A stretch of DNA of 64,000 nt. Source: Eucommia ulmoides. Taxonomy: Eukaryota; Streptophyta; Magnoliopsida; Garryales; Eucommiaceae. A model generated the notes under the pieces. It saw only the letters and a list, made by a program, of their open reading frames with translations. It had not been told where the DNA came from and did no database searches. The translations under genes were made by a program, and so were the position numbers. Position 1 is the first letter of the stretch, and every line of letters starts with the position of its first letter. Location: NCBI GenBank assembly GCA_016647705.1, contig CM028330.1, positions 53,308,897 through 53,372,896 on the forward strand, read 5' to 3'. Positions 1-9,904 of this stretch are shown piece after piece.

Positions 1-357
1 AGGTATTAGTATTTTAATTTTAATTTTGGGTAAGTAATAGTTTTTTTAGTTTTTTTTTTTTAAAAAAAAATATTTTAAACCCTCTAATTATTAATACATT
101 TCTAAGTAGTTCTTCTAAATTTAGACGTTTTATTTTAAATCTTTCATGTATGAATACAATTTGAAAAGGCTATTCTATTAGATTTTTCGTCAAATCTAAC
201 AGATTTCAAGGAGCAAAATAGTTTTTTACTATTTTTTTTATTTTTTTTTCGATACTTTTTTTTTCCACCTCTCTCTGTCTCCCCAGTCAACTCTCTCTCT
301 CTGTCTCCTTGCCTCCCTAGATATCATCCCCTGTAACAGGGGGTGCTTCACAGTACA
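1..357. repeat. MITE-like fragment at the left edge, then gene-free AT/CT-rich DNA
   Basis: Bases 1-50 closely match the inner start of the MITE at 43256-43556 (shared AGGTATTAGTATTTTAATTT), so the window appears to open inside another copy of that element. The rest (60-340) is T-rich and then CT-rich, with no coding signal that I can see. Confidence 0.5.
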
Positions 358-612
358 TCACCCATTAACATTGTTCAGAAACCTCAATCTTTCAGTTAAT
401 TCGGTTGCCTTAGCCATCAGCATATTGTTCTTCGTCATGCAAATCGTATCAGCCTCGATGATAGAATTGATCTTACCCAAATTAGAATTGTTTTCCATTT
501 TCAGTCTACAGGCTTCATCGGTTTAACCTCGTACATGTTCTTACTTCCTCATCCTTGACTGCCTCGCTGATTCTTTGTTAGAAATCATCATCTTCCTCTT
601 CTTATCATACAT
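358..612 (-). pseudogene. S1-type bZIP transcription factor, decayed copy
   Basis: Read on the minus strand from the ATG at 612, one frame gives the bZIP basic region (SNKESARQSRMRK, matching the family pattern N-x7-R/K), then a leucine-zipper-like heptad stretch (KMENNSNLGKINSI, LTERLRFLNN) to a TGA at 358. Two in-frame TAA stops follow the basic region: one replaces what is normally a Gln codon, the other lies a few codons later. About 84 codons remain, whereas plant S1 bZIPs are usually 140-170 residues and intronless, so the C-terminal part is missing. Family members bind ACGT/ACTCAT DNA elements as dimers and often have a sucrose-responsive uORF. Such a uORF cannot be assessed here because an LTR element is inserted 72 bp upstream. 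A transcribed truncated peptide is possible but unlikely. Confidence 0.75.
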
Positions 613-683
613 ACCAGTTTCTCTCAAAGCTAACATTCTCTTTCTCTCTCTAACTAACTTTCAGACAATAATTGGATTGATGG

Positions 684-1214
684 TGTCGGTGCATAAGAGT
701 GGTACACATCTCGAGTATGGTCTGGTTGGATGATGGGGGGGTTCTCTTGGTGGGGTGGAGTCGTTGCGTTAAAAGTGTAGTTGAATATTCCTCATGTAAG
801 CTGGAATTGTCAACTTGAAAGGTTGACTTGCTAAAGTCCAAAGTCCTGCTCTTCAGTGACCTGTATCTGCATACGGAATCTGGCCAGGGGTTTCTTGGAA
901 AGCCCCTCTAGCATGAGAGTAAGATCTCGAAGGGAAAGAATTCAATATGCTTTAACTTAGAAAAATAAGCATGAAGGTTCGTGTCAAATATGTAAATAGT
1001 AAAATTCACATCACCTTATGGTGTTGATTTGTTCTACTATTTATAGAAATAGAGACTGTATAGTAAAATTGCATAGTAATGGGCTTGGGCTTTTGGGCCC
1101 ATTTAGAGAAGCTCCCAGACCTTTTGTCAAGCCTGTGGAGAAACTATTGGCGATAGTAGACACAGGGTCGGGGCCCAGGTGCTGACTCGGTAATACCCAA
1201 AAATACCCTCATCA
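684..1214 (-). repeat. Left (3') LTR of the LARD-like element
   Basis: It starts TGTCGGTGCATAA and ends ACCCTCATCA on the plus strand and is alignable throughout with 3965-4498. It carries a reverse-strand TATA-like stretch around 1040 (CTATTTATAG), consistent with a promoter reading leftwards. Confidence 0.8.
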
Positions 1215-2751
1215 GTAGCCTTGGGCGGCGAGGGAAGCAAGATGGTCATGGATATTAATTTCTGGCTGAAACAGGCGTCCTGGAGCCTTCGAAGCGTAAG
1301 AGATACCTGTGATCGACATTTTTTCAAGAGTTAACATTTTCTGAGGAGAGAATTCGAGACAGGCCCCCAGACGGCCAGAGTCCTGGGTTAGGTAGCACGG
1401 TAGGGCGATCACAAATTTCTTTGATTTTTCTGGGCAATACGTTTTCACCACTTGACTTTTTGTGAAGAGCTAATTTGAGATAGATTCCCATACGGTCGAG
1501 GTCTGGGGTCAGGTAGCACGGTATGTGGATCCTAATTTTTTTCGATTTTTAGGGCGACACTCATTCATCGTGAATAAGCCTTGATCCCGGATCGACCTTC
1601 ACCGTGGAGAAAATAGAGACGAGTCCCAAAGGGTGTGCACTATGGAAGGGTAAAGAGGTGAGGCAGGCACGCCACACGGGAGAGTTGGGCAAATAGGCCG
1701 ATAAGTGGCGAGTCGGCCAACTGATCAAAGCCATCGGTGACTAGCCGACCACTGTCGGCCACCGATGCTGGGGGCGCAACACGCCCCTTCTATGGGGGCA
1801 CACCCCAAGCAAAGGGTCAACAAGCTGGCCCTCTTAGGCTGAGCCCTTGGGGGAGTTTCCTTTTTAGTTTTTCTTGCTCTCTTAAGCCCTGCCAGACACA
1901 TTTCAAACACTTAGAATTTTTTTGGCACACGGTATTCTCCACTGCTACCCTATTGACAGGTGAGGCCTGGGGGGGGGGGGGGGAACGTATTGAGCACGTT
2001 AGGGTACTGATCACCTAAAATTCTGGTCGATACATTTGAATAAGACACCCATCTGTGTTATGTTGGCCAGAGGTAGCGCGACAGAGCGGTAGGCGTATTC
2101 GTTTGCCGGCCGGCCGTAGGTCGCGTGGCCGAAAATATCCCAAAAATATCTCAAAATTATCCCAAAAATATCTCAAAATTAATTCGAGTGGCGCGCGAGC
2201 GTGTAAGCTTCTGAGCTGCGTAGTCAATGTACTTTAGAGTCTACCCATTCTTCTTGACGTTTTTGCCAAGTCGGTTTTTGCTTGGACGAGTTTTCAAAGT
2301 TGTAAAATTTTGAAAATTTTTTGAAAAAAATTCTCGTCTCTTCCCAAGACCATGGACCACTAGCCCCCCAGTCCGGGACACGAGTTGACTGTAAGGAAAT
2401 AGTGTCGTGGACTTAGGAGGAGGGTTTCTCATGGTGCTTGGTCCTCTCGGTCCGCAAGGGCGGAACAGGATGGTTGGTCTCTCGTGGATGGTCATCGGGG
2501 TGTTCTCCGTAGTTAAGCTCATTCAAGAACTTTTTCAGGTTATCTTCATTTAATCCATGCAAGAGCACATTCTCTTTTAAAACGTCGGACTTATAGTTGA
2601 CTGGTGGGGAGAGGTACTTAGTTGTAGGCCCTCAGACCCGATCAATGTCCCGTCATTGGCAGATAACCTTGATATTTCCTCGGGTAAGGACTATTGACCT
2701 CTGGAGAGGGTCTGGTGGTCACCCTCAACGCTGAGCACCGGGATGAGGTTT

Positions 2752-3090
2752 GTGGAGAGTCACTCACGATGTCGAGAGTCAGGATATTGAGCTGGAGAAT
2801 CACCCGCGACTCAGGGGGTCGAAGTGCCGCTGTGGAGAATCATCCATGACGACGAGAGAGGGGATACAAATCTGGAGAATCATCTGCTACTCAAGGGGTC
2901 AGAATGTAACCGTAGAGAATCATCCACCACACCGAGAGTTGGGATACGACTCGGGGGGTCAGAATGCAATCGTGGAGAATCACTCGCGACGCCGGGAGCC
3001 GATACGAGACTCAGGGGGTTGGAATGCAATCGTGGAGAATCACTCGCGATACCGGGAGCCGGGATATGACTCAGGGGGTCAGAATGCCAA
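2752..3090. repeat. Tandem array on a 20-bp lattice
   Basis: The motif TGGAGAATCA with its flanks recurs with its first base at 2752, 2792, 2832, 2872, 2912, 2972 and 3032. Spacings are 40, 40, 40, 40, 60 and 60 bp. The apparent ORF here (2750-3133) is only the read-through of the repeat. Confidence 0.75.
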
Positions 3091-3094
3091 TGTT

Positions 3095-3325
3095 GGAGAC
3101 AGGCTAGAGGGCGCTTGTCTCCGTCCCCAGTAGGGCGAAGAGTTATTTGTCTCTGCCTTAGAGTTTCGCTTGGAGATAGGCTGGAGGGCGCTCATATCTG
3201 TCTTTGGTGGGATGGAGGACTACTCGTCTCCACCTTAGAGCCTCACTTGGAGATAGGCTGGAGGGCACTCATCTTCGTCTCTGGTAGGATGAAGGGCTGC
3301 TCGTCTTTTCCTTTAAGTCGCATGT
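3095..3325. repeat. 77-bp tandem repeat, three copies
   Basis: Units begin GGAGAYAGGCTRGAGGGC at 3095, 3172 and 3249, exactly 77 bp apart, and diverge mainly by substitutions. Confidence 0.75.
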
Positions 3326-3944
3326 ACACGGTTAGCCACTGCTCGGATGCTGCGGTGGCGTGAGAGTGACGAGTAGGCACCCGCCTCTGCCCACGACGGG
3401 CCCTCAGGTCAGTTCTTCGCGGAGGAGGGGATCTTAACGTAGTCGAGGGGCCCCTCTCTAGTCCTGCAGACTCATGGTTGAGAGACAAAAGACGGTCCCC
3501 GGGCGTGTACCCCTTTGAAGATGTCACACGAGTGTTGTGGCCTTGAGGTTGCTCCTCAAGCCCTATGGTCTAGATAGTTGGTCCCCCCGAACGGGGAGCA
3601 TATGTAGGCACACGAGGAGAAGCTGCATATACGACTTGAACTCGCCCATCTGGTGCTCAAGGGGATCAATTCGAGATGCCTTTATAACTCTCGAGGCCTG
3701 TCCCGCAGCCCCAGGTGGCAGAGTGGATGGTCCTGCCTATAACCTGGAAGGGCAATTATCCTTGTTGGTGGGAGTTGGGGAGTGTGCCTTTGGAGTTCTT
3801 GACACATCTCTGGAGAGTTGACTTCTTAGGTTGCTATCCACCGCTAGAAGTTAACATTTATGCCTGCTTATCTAACTAGACCTTGTGATCATCTAGGCTC
3901 AACTGAGCAGAAAGTAGTAATCAGGGGAAGGCTTTTTGCATGGT

Positions 3945-3964
3945 TCCTACTAACGGCACCAAAC
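3945..3964 (-). other. Primer-binding site of the LARD-like element
   Basis: Immediately inside the right LTR the minus strand reads TTTGGTGCCGTTAGTAGGA. This is the TGGTGCCGTT-type PBS common in plant Ty3/gypsy elements of the Tat/Athila group, and it fixes the element's orientation. Confidence 0.65.
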
Positions 3965-4498
3965 TGTTGGTGCATAAAATTGATACACATCTCAAGTATG
4001 GTCTAGTTGGATGACAGAGGGTCTTCTTGGTGGGGTGGTGGAGTCATTGAGTGGAAGTGGAGTTAAATATTCCTTAAGTGAGTTAGAATGGTCAACTTGA
4101 AAAGGGCTGACTTGCTGAAGTCCAAAGTCTTGCTCCTCAGTGACCTGTAGCTGCATACGGAACCTGACTGGGGGTTTCTCGGAAAGCCCCTCCAACGCGA
4201 GAGTAAGATCTCGGGGGGAAAGAATTTAATATGCTTTAACTTAGGAAAATAAGCATGAAGGTTCATGTCAAGTATGTAAATAGTAAAATTCACAGCACCT
4301 TATGGCGTTGATTTGTTCCAGTATTTATAGAAATGAAGATTGCATAGTAAAATTACATAGTAAGGGGCTTGGGCTTTTGGGCCCATTTAGAGGTGTCCGC
4401 GGGCCTTTTGTCAGGCCTGTGGAGAAACTGTTGGTGATAGTGGACACGGGGTTAGGGTCCAGGTGTTGAATCGATAATGCCCAAAAATACCCTCATCA
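3965..4498 (-). repeat. Right (5') LTR of the LARD-like element
   Basis: It starts TGTTGGTGCATAA and ends ACCCTCATCA. The many scattered differences from the left LTR indicate an insertion that is not recent. Confidence 0.8.
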
Positions 4499-4500
4499 AA

Positions 4501-5351
4501 TGGTATTGATGTCGAATCTTGGATGACCCCAAAGGTATGGTCTGATCACTGCTGGTGAAGATCTTCTTCCTTGTTGAGATGGGGATGGTGAGGTCCGGGA
4601 TCAGCTCGTCCTGCCCGGGATAGGCTGAGGTAGAATGATCCAGGATGGATTCCAAGTGGTGAAGTAACCTGAGAGTCTTCTGATCCGTAGAGAGTCTTGA
4701 TCCGAAAAGGATTGGGCCGGCCCGAGCTAGGATGAGTCTGAGTTGGGATGGGATCCAACCTGTCACCTACACAAAGGACTTGCCGGGATGGACCCAACGT
4801 GTCCCTTCCGGCGTGAGAATCACCGCTCAGGGAAAAGATTTAAATGTGCTAGAGTGAGAAACCTAAGCAATTGTTGTGTACCTTTGAGCATCAGTATGCC
4901 CTCCTTTATATAGGCAATTGATTGATTAGTTTAGGGACTTAAGCAGGGATTAGTGTCCCATCTCGGCGCGTGGAAAATAAGAAAGGGTGTAGAGGGCTTA
5001 ATATTGTGGGCCCAGGCTTTTTGGCCCTTTTGCTAAGGCCCATGGCAGAGAACATCAGCAAGTGGAGAAGTGGTCTGGCCCATGATCCGAGAAGGACTCT
5101 TCTTGCAGCCCACGATATGAAGAGTTTTCTTTCCTGCTAAAGCAGATAGCCGAAGACAAGAAAGGGGGAATTTTACTGAGGAGCTGGTGGAGTTGATTTT
5201 CGTGATGGGTGGTGACGGCACGGAGAACCTTACTAAGATGGGAAGAGGATTCCCATTCCCGACAACAACTGGCCTGCTCTTTCTGGAGAACACTGCTCGC
5301 GAGGTCTTGAGGTGAGCGGCATAGGCTGAGGTATACCTTTTCCCGGCACAA
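4501..5351 (-). mobile_element. Candidate 3' LTR of the left Tat-type element
   Basis: On the minus strand this begins TGTGCCGGGAAAAGG at 5351 and contains a good TATA box (CTATATAAAG, 4904-4913). It also has the GGGCCCA-rich leader text seen in the neighbouring LTR. It lies where the 3' LTR is expected: beyond the antisense ORF of the minus-strand Tat element whose integrase is at 30501-31565. The left edge is uncertain because the LARD-like element sits on it, and the matching 5' LTR is not in the window, so this is an inference. Confidence 0.45.
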
Positions 5352-6185
5352 TCTTCACACTTAGTCTTTGGTAGGGATTGGCCCTATTAGAGAGTTAATG
5401 ACACGTGGCGGCCCTTCATTGGTTGCTTGGGGATTATGTTCAGAGTTTTTTTTCGAGATCATGGCCCTTTTATGGAGTATTCCGAGATGTTCGTCATTTT
5501 TTAGACTTTAGAGATGTGTAGCACAATGAACAAATATTTTTTTGAGAAGGAAAATGAGCAGTCCCGAGATGGGAACAATCGGCCCGAGAGCGATAACGGC
5601 CAGCCCGTCAAAGGCCCGCGAATATCATACGCACGTCCCATCAGGTCTGCGCCTCTTCAATTTCCCTAACACGTTGCCTGCACAGTCGACGGATGAAGGA
5701 CACGCGTCCGCACGGTTCTAAACAGTGAGCCGCTCCAGGCAATTTAAACCGTTCATCTTCACGACGGTTCGGATGGACAGGACCCTTTATATAAAAGGGC
5801 CATCTCAAACTCATTTTTATACTTGGAGAAATTTCAGGAGCATCATCCCCTTCCCGGAAAGTACCCTTTCTCTTTTCGTAATATCTTCTACCTCTTCATC
5901 TTCTTCTTCTTGGTCTTCGTCAAGGTCTTCTCCAGGGTCAGCCTCAAGGTCTGGCACGAGTTTAGGATCTGTTACCCCTGAACAGGCATTGTCAGCTTTC
6001 CCACTACAATAGGTTGATCCCATTCTGGCATTGCCCCCTGTCCGAAGAAACGGGTAGGCTCTTCCAGTGGTGCTGGGCCCTCTGGTCGTCACGACAAGGG
6101 TAATGGTGTTGGGCCTTTTGGTGGCCACACCATTGAGGTTAGCTCGGGCCAAGAAATTGAGATTGGGTTCGAAGGGGATGTGATA
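5352..6185 (+). promoter_or_regulatory. Putative promoter and leader of the antisense ORF (TATA at 5788)
   Basis: TATATAAAA at 5788-5796 lies 30 bp before a plausible start site and upstream of the plus-strand ORF that begins around 6187. It lies outside the candidate LTR (4501-5351) and points the opposite way to the retrotransposon. The leader (5820-6185) is partly CT-rich and has no clean ORF. Confidence 0.45.
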
Positions 6186-6186
6186 A

Positions 6187-7218
6187 AGACCTCGCAGCCT
6201 TAGGCGACTCGTGACGTTGTTCCCCTGGAAAGCCTCATCCGGAGGGTTAGGTCAAAGATAACGGCGGAGGAACTTAGCTCTGCCCGAAAGTACTTTCACC
6301 TTCCCAAAGGGGGTGGAGATCCGTCTTTCCTTTCCTAAGGAGAGGGCTTGTACTCCCCTTCAGGGCTTTATTACCGTATACATGGAGCATCTGCGTGGCG
6401 GCATGAGGTTCCCGATCTATCCGTGGATACGCTCCTTTTGCAAAGAATATCAACGGTGTCCATCACAGCTTGCTCCGAACTGTATGAGGGCCTTCATGGC
6501 CACGAACAACATTTGTAAGGTAGAGGGGATCGAGCCGTCCATCGATCTCTTTAAGTCTCTTTTCTTTCCCACGTCTATACCATCCGGGAAGGGTTGGTGT
6601 TATGTGACGGCTAGGAAGCAGTTCCTCTTGGGATTGGAGTCCTCCGTTAAGAACTGGAAGCCCCAATTCTTTTTTTCTAGGAGGCACCGGTTGGGAGTTT
6701 AGCCCAACGAGGGAGGAGGTCAACCACATTCCAAGGGAGTGGGGTACTGTAGATGAGAGCAAATTTGTTTGCTAATACTTTTTTGGTTGTGTAATCTTTT
6801 AGTAGCATGATTGTTCTTCTGTATCTTTTTGTGCACAGTTCTGGAGAAAGTAAGCGACAAGAGAGTACAACTGAGCCCACTGATTTAGCAACAAAGAAAA
6901 GTGATCCTCAATACGAAGTTTGAGAACGTCAAGCACCTATTGGAGTCGACCCTGTACGATCGCTATTTCTATCGCGCCCCAGGCCTGCCGATACCGGACA
7001 TTGACCCAGATACCAAGAACGATAAAATATTTCCCCTTCTCCGAACTTTTTGAATACTTAGAATTTTTTGGTGCTTTTTTTTTTTGCCCTTTCTTTGTTT
7101 GTTTAACTGTCCTAGTGCTCTCTTTGTAGAGATGGATAAAGTCGCGCTGAGAAGGATATTGAAAGAGAAAGGTATGAAAGAAGCCGCCGAGAAGGAGCAC
7201 GCCTTCCTACCCCAAGAG
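6187..7218 (+). pseudogene. Tat-element antisense ORF, 5' exons ('putative gypsy type transposon' domain), copy 1
   Basis: Exon 1 (to about 6760) encodes TAEELSSARKYFHLPKG, then, after a one-base frame change in a G run near 6310, VEIRLSFPKERACTP, GGMRFPIYPW, LAPNCMRAF, GIEPSIDLF and WKPQFFF. This is the pattern of the Pfam family described as 'putative gypsy type transposon' (PF04195, from memory). A second exon (6839-7018, after acceptor TTTTTGTGCACAG) gives FENVKHLLESTLYDRYFYR with one stop. A third begins at 7130 after TTTGTAG with MDKVALRRILKEK, matching the MDKAMAVQWLRE exon of copy 2. It breaks off at 7218 where the Athila-like complex is inserted; the rest is at 23290-24025 and 28563-29006. 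It is spliced, decayed and antisense to the pol of its host element. Its function is unknown. Confidence 0.75.
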
Positions 7219-7223
7219 GGGTC

Positions 7224-8290
7224 TGATGAGTGGTTTATTTACTAATAAATCAAGTATTTTTAGATTCAAATATTTGTGTATTTTCAAGAACTTTTGTTAG
7301 TTTAATGTATTTTTGTATTGTTTTATAGGTTTTTGAATAAATGGAAAAGATACAAATTCTGTACAGGTGCAGTAACTTCAATACCAATTTTGAACATGAT
7401 GCAATCCAAATTTAGAAATCTCAAAACATGGAAGTTGTATATATATATGTCTTATCTTTCCATAGGTTTTTGAATTACCTCAATCGGAGTTTGGACGAGA
7501 AAATTACGGCCAAAAGAAAAAAAGGTTCCACCGCTGCAGTGGTCAAATGTCAGTGGGCATACTGACTTCCCACCACTACAGCGGTCCGACTCTACCTAAA
7601 TAAGATATTTTGGGATATATTTAAGATATTTTGGATCCCATATGATATGCCTTCTTCCCCAATACTTAGACCACGTTTTTGGGACTAATTTTGGAGCTCC
7701 AAACCCTATTAACCACGAGAAGATCCCAAAGCCAAGATCAGGAAACGATCTTAGAGCGGTTTTAGCATCAGTTCTTCGGATAATGGTTAGTCTCCTTGTT
7801 TCTCTCTTTATTTCTTAGTTTTGGTTGATATTTTTGTATATGTTTAGGTTGTATATTGTTATATATGTGGTTATGGCCATGAGAAACTAAACATATATTG
7901 TCTAGGGAGCGATTTGTATATGAAAACGTCATTTGTTTAATCTTTGTTTCGTTATCGGTTGTTCTTGCCTATTCGATTGTGTTTACCGTTCTTCCACTTT
8001 TATATGCTTGTTAAGAAATATTGAGAATACGGGGTTTAACACTCGGGAAAGGTAACTCCGGATTCGAACTAAAGTTTAAACACAACGTGACGATCTAATG
8101 ACCCGGGAGGGCGTTAGAAAGTGTGAAATCCGTGAGGTTAGGGCGAGACTCATGTGACCAAGTTTCGTATAGACGCTAGAGGGGGACTTCGATATTAACG
8201 TAAAGTCGCATATTCATTTACTTTACACTCGGGAAATGTAGTAAGTGAGATTTTGATACCTAGATTGTCGGATGGTGTGAATGTCGTTCA
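7224..8290 (+). mobile_element. Athila-like LTR, left part (5' LTR of the outer element)
   Basis: Starts TGATGAGTGG, preceded by GGGTC (7219-7223). It matches the first ~1070 bp of the LTR at 21976-23284, whose right flank is GGGCC. The near-identical 5-mers argue that both belong to one insertion into the antisense ORF. The copy stops at about 8290 and the sequence continues with an LTR in the opposite orientation. Confidence 0.7.
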
Positions 8291-9313
8291 CTTAATTGTG
8301 TTCGATTCAATCTAGTTTACATTAATGACATTCAAATCTATTCAACAATCTAGGTATCGAAAATTCACTCACTACCTCTCACGAGTGTAAAGTAAATGAA
8401 TATGCGACTTCGCGTCAATGCCAAAGTCCCCCTCGAGCGTCTATATGACACTTGGTCACATGAGTCTCACCCCAACCTCACGGATTGCACATTTTCTAAC
8501 GCTCTCCCGGGTCATTAGATCGTCGCGTTGTGTTTAAACCCTAGTCCAAATTCGGGGTTACCTCTCTCAAGTGTCAAACTTCGTATTCTCAATATATCAT
8601 AACAAGCATATAATAGAGGAAGAACAGTAAACACAATCAAATACAATTAAACAACCGTTAATAAAATATCAATTTATTCAAAACACTTTTTCATGAAGTA
8701 CATCAAGCTCTAAACAATATATGTTTAGCTATACATGGTCATAACCCAATATTCAACTACAAACAAGCTAAACATGATCAAAACTACCAAAGGTTTAAGA
8801 AATAATAAGATAAACAAATGAGAAAAAACATTATCTGAAGAACCGACGCTTCCACATCCGTGATTTCCACTCCAAGCTTGTTCCCTCTTCTTCAATTTGA
8901 TGATCTCTTCCCTTTGGTATTGTCTTGGAGCTCTCAGGTCTCCCAAAAACGTTATAAGTGTTGTGGGAAAATAGGTGTTATAATGGGATCCCAAAATATC
9001 AACAAAATATCCTAAAAGATTTGTTGTCGAACCGCTGTAGTGGTGGAAAAACAACAACTCTCTGCATTTTAACCACTGCAGCAGTGGTTTCACTGTTGGA
9101 GCGATGGAGCTACAGATGCTAGAAGGCCTTTTTTGTACTTTTTTCACCGTTCTTCAATCGACTTGCTCGTTTATGGACTGTTTTCGTCCCGTTTCGCCCC
9201 AAACACCTGATTTATACATAAACAAATAAAAACATATTAAAACATATTAAAAGGCTATAATAATACTTAAAAACTACCAAAACCGGCTTCAGAATAAATA
9301 GATAAATTACACA
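8291..9313 (-). mobile_element. Athila-like LTR in reverse orientation (3' LTR of an inner element)
   Basis: It carries the reverse complement of the same LTR landmarks as its left neighbour (for example CTCACTACCTCTC, CGGATTGCACATTTTCTAACG, GGGTCATTAGATCG). It belongs to the subfamily at 17147-19273, sharing CCTAAAAGATTTG next to the CTGCAG motif. Its outer end, read on the minus strand, starts TGATA. The first bases were cut off by the Sirevirus-like LTR and now sit at 16101-16105. The apparent 140-residue ORF here is not a gene. Confidence 0.7.
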
Positions 9314-9904
9314 TATCATGTTGATCCTAAGATTTTGATGAATAATTAAGTGTTGATATTTTGGTGAAACTAATGGTTTAACTAAGTGTTTCAGTTATTT
9401 AAGTTCCACTGATGAAGATGTGATGACAAATGGATGATAAATGATGATGTCAAGATGATGAAGAATTAAAAGTTTGAAGAAATTAGGGAAAACAATTTAG
9501 GTAAATTTCAACTCTTAATATCCCAATTAGGAACACACACATGACACAAAAAGTTTTTATTATTTATGTGTGTTTTGATAAGATGAATTTATTTGCTCCT
9601 ATGTGTATTTGAAAAGAAATATTTATAAATGTTTAAAATGGAATTTGAGAAAGTTAGTGGAGCTAATTGAGATGAATTTATTTGCTCCTATGTGTATTTG
9701 AAAAGAAATATTTATAAATGGTTAAAATAGAATTTGAGAAAGTTAGTGGAGCTAATTGAGAAAAGAAAATGGTTAAAGAGGTGAAAACGTAAATAAAAAT
9801 GAGTTAAAAACGAGTTTAGAAAAAATTCCAGCATAGTTGGTTGACTGACAAGTCGACCTATGTCCAAAGGTGAAAGTCTTTGAATTAGTAAGTTGACTAA
9901 TAGG

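Larger units (their letters stand above)
684..4498 (-). mobile_element. Non-coding LTR retrotransposon (LARD-like, Tat-related)
   Basis: Two direct repeats of 531 and 534 bp (684-1214 and 3965-4498) begin TG and end CA. The flanking 5-mers are GATGG (679-683) and AATGG (4499-4503), a TSD with one mismatch. The primer-binding site lies next to the right LTR in reverse orientation, so the element reads on the minus strand. The 2.75-kb interior has no gag or pol, only tandem repeats and a non-coding stretch (2400-2750). That stretch is colinear in sequence with the region between pol and antisense ORF of the two Tat elements (29900-30300; reverse complement of 35990-36290). This makes it a coding-deleted relative that would need proteins in trans. 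No convincing polypurine tract is visible beside the left LTR. Confidence 0.8.

Noticed and set aside
2750..3133. 127-codon reading frame with repeated peptide
   Set aside because: It is the translation of a 20-bp-lattice tandem repeat inside a non-coding element; frames on the same array overlap it and no domain is present.
8725..9147. 140-codon minus-strand frame
   Set aside because: It lies entirely in an Athila-like LTR; homologous frames at 17856-18095 and 18294-18563 are LTR sequence in both orientations and vary in length.
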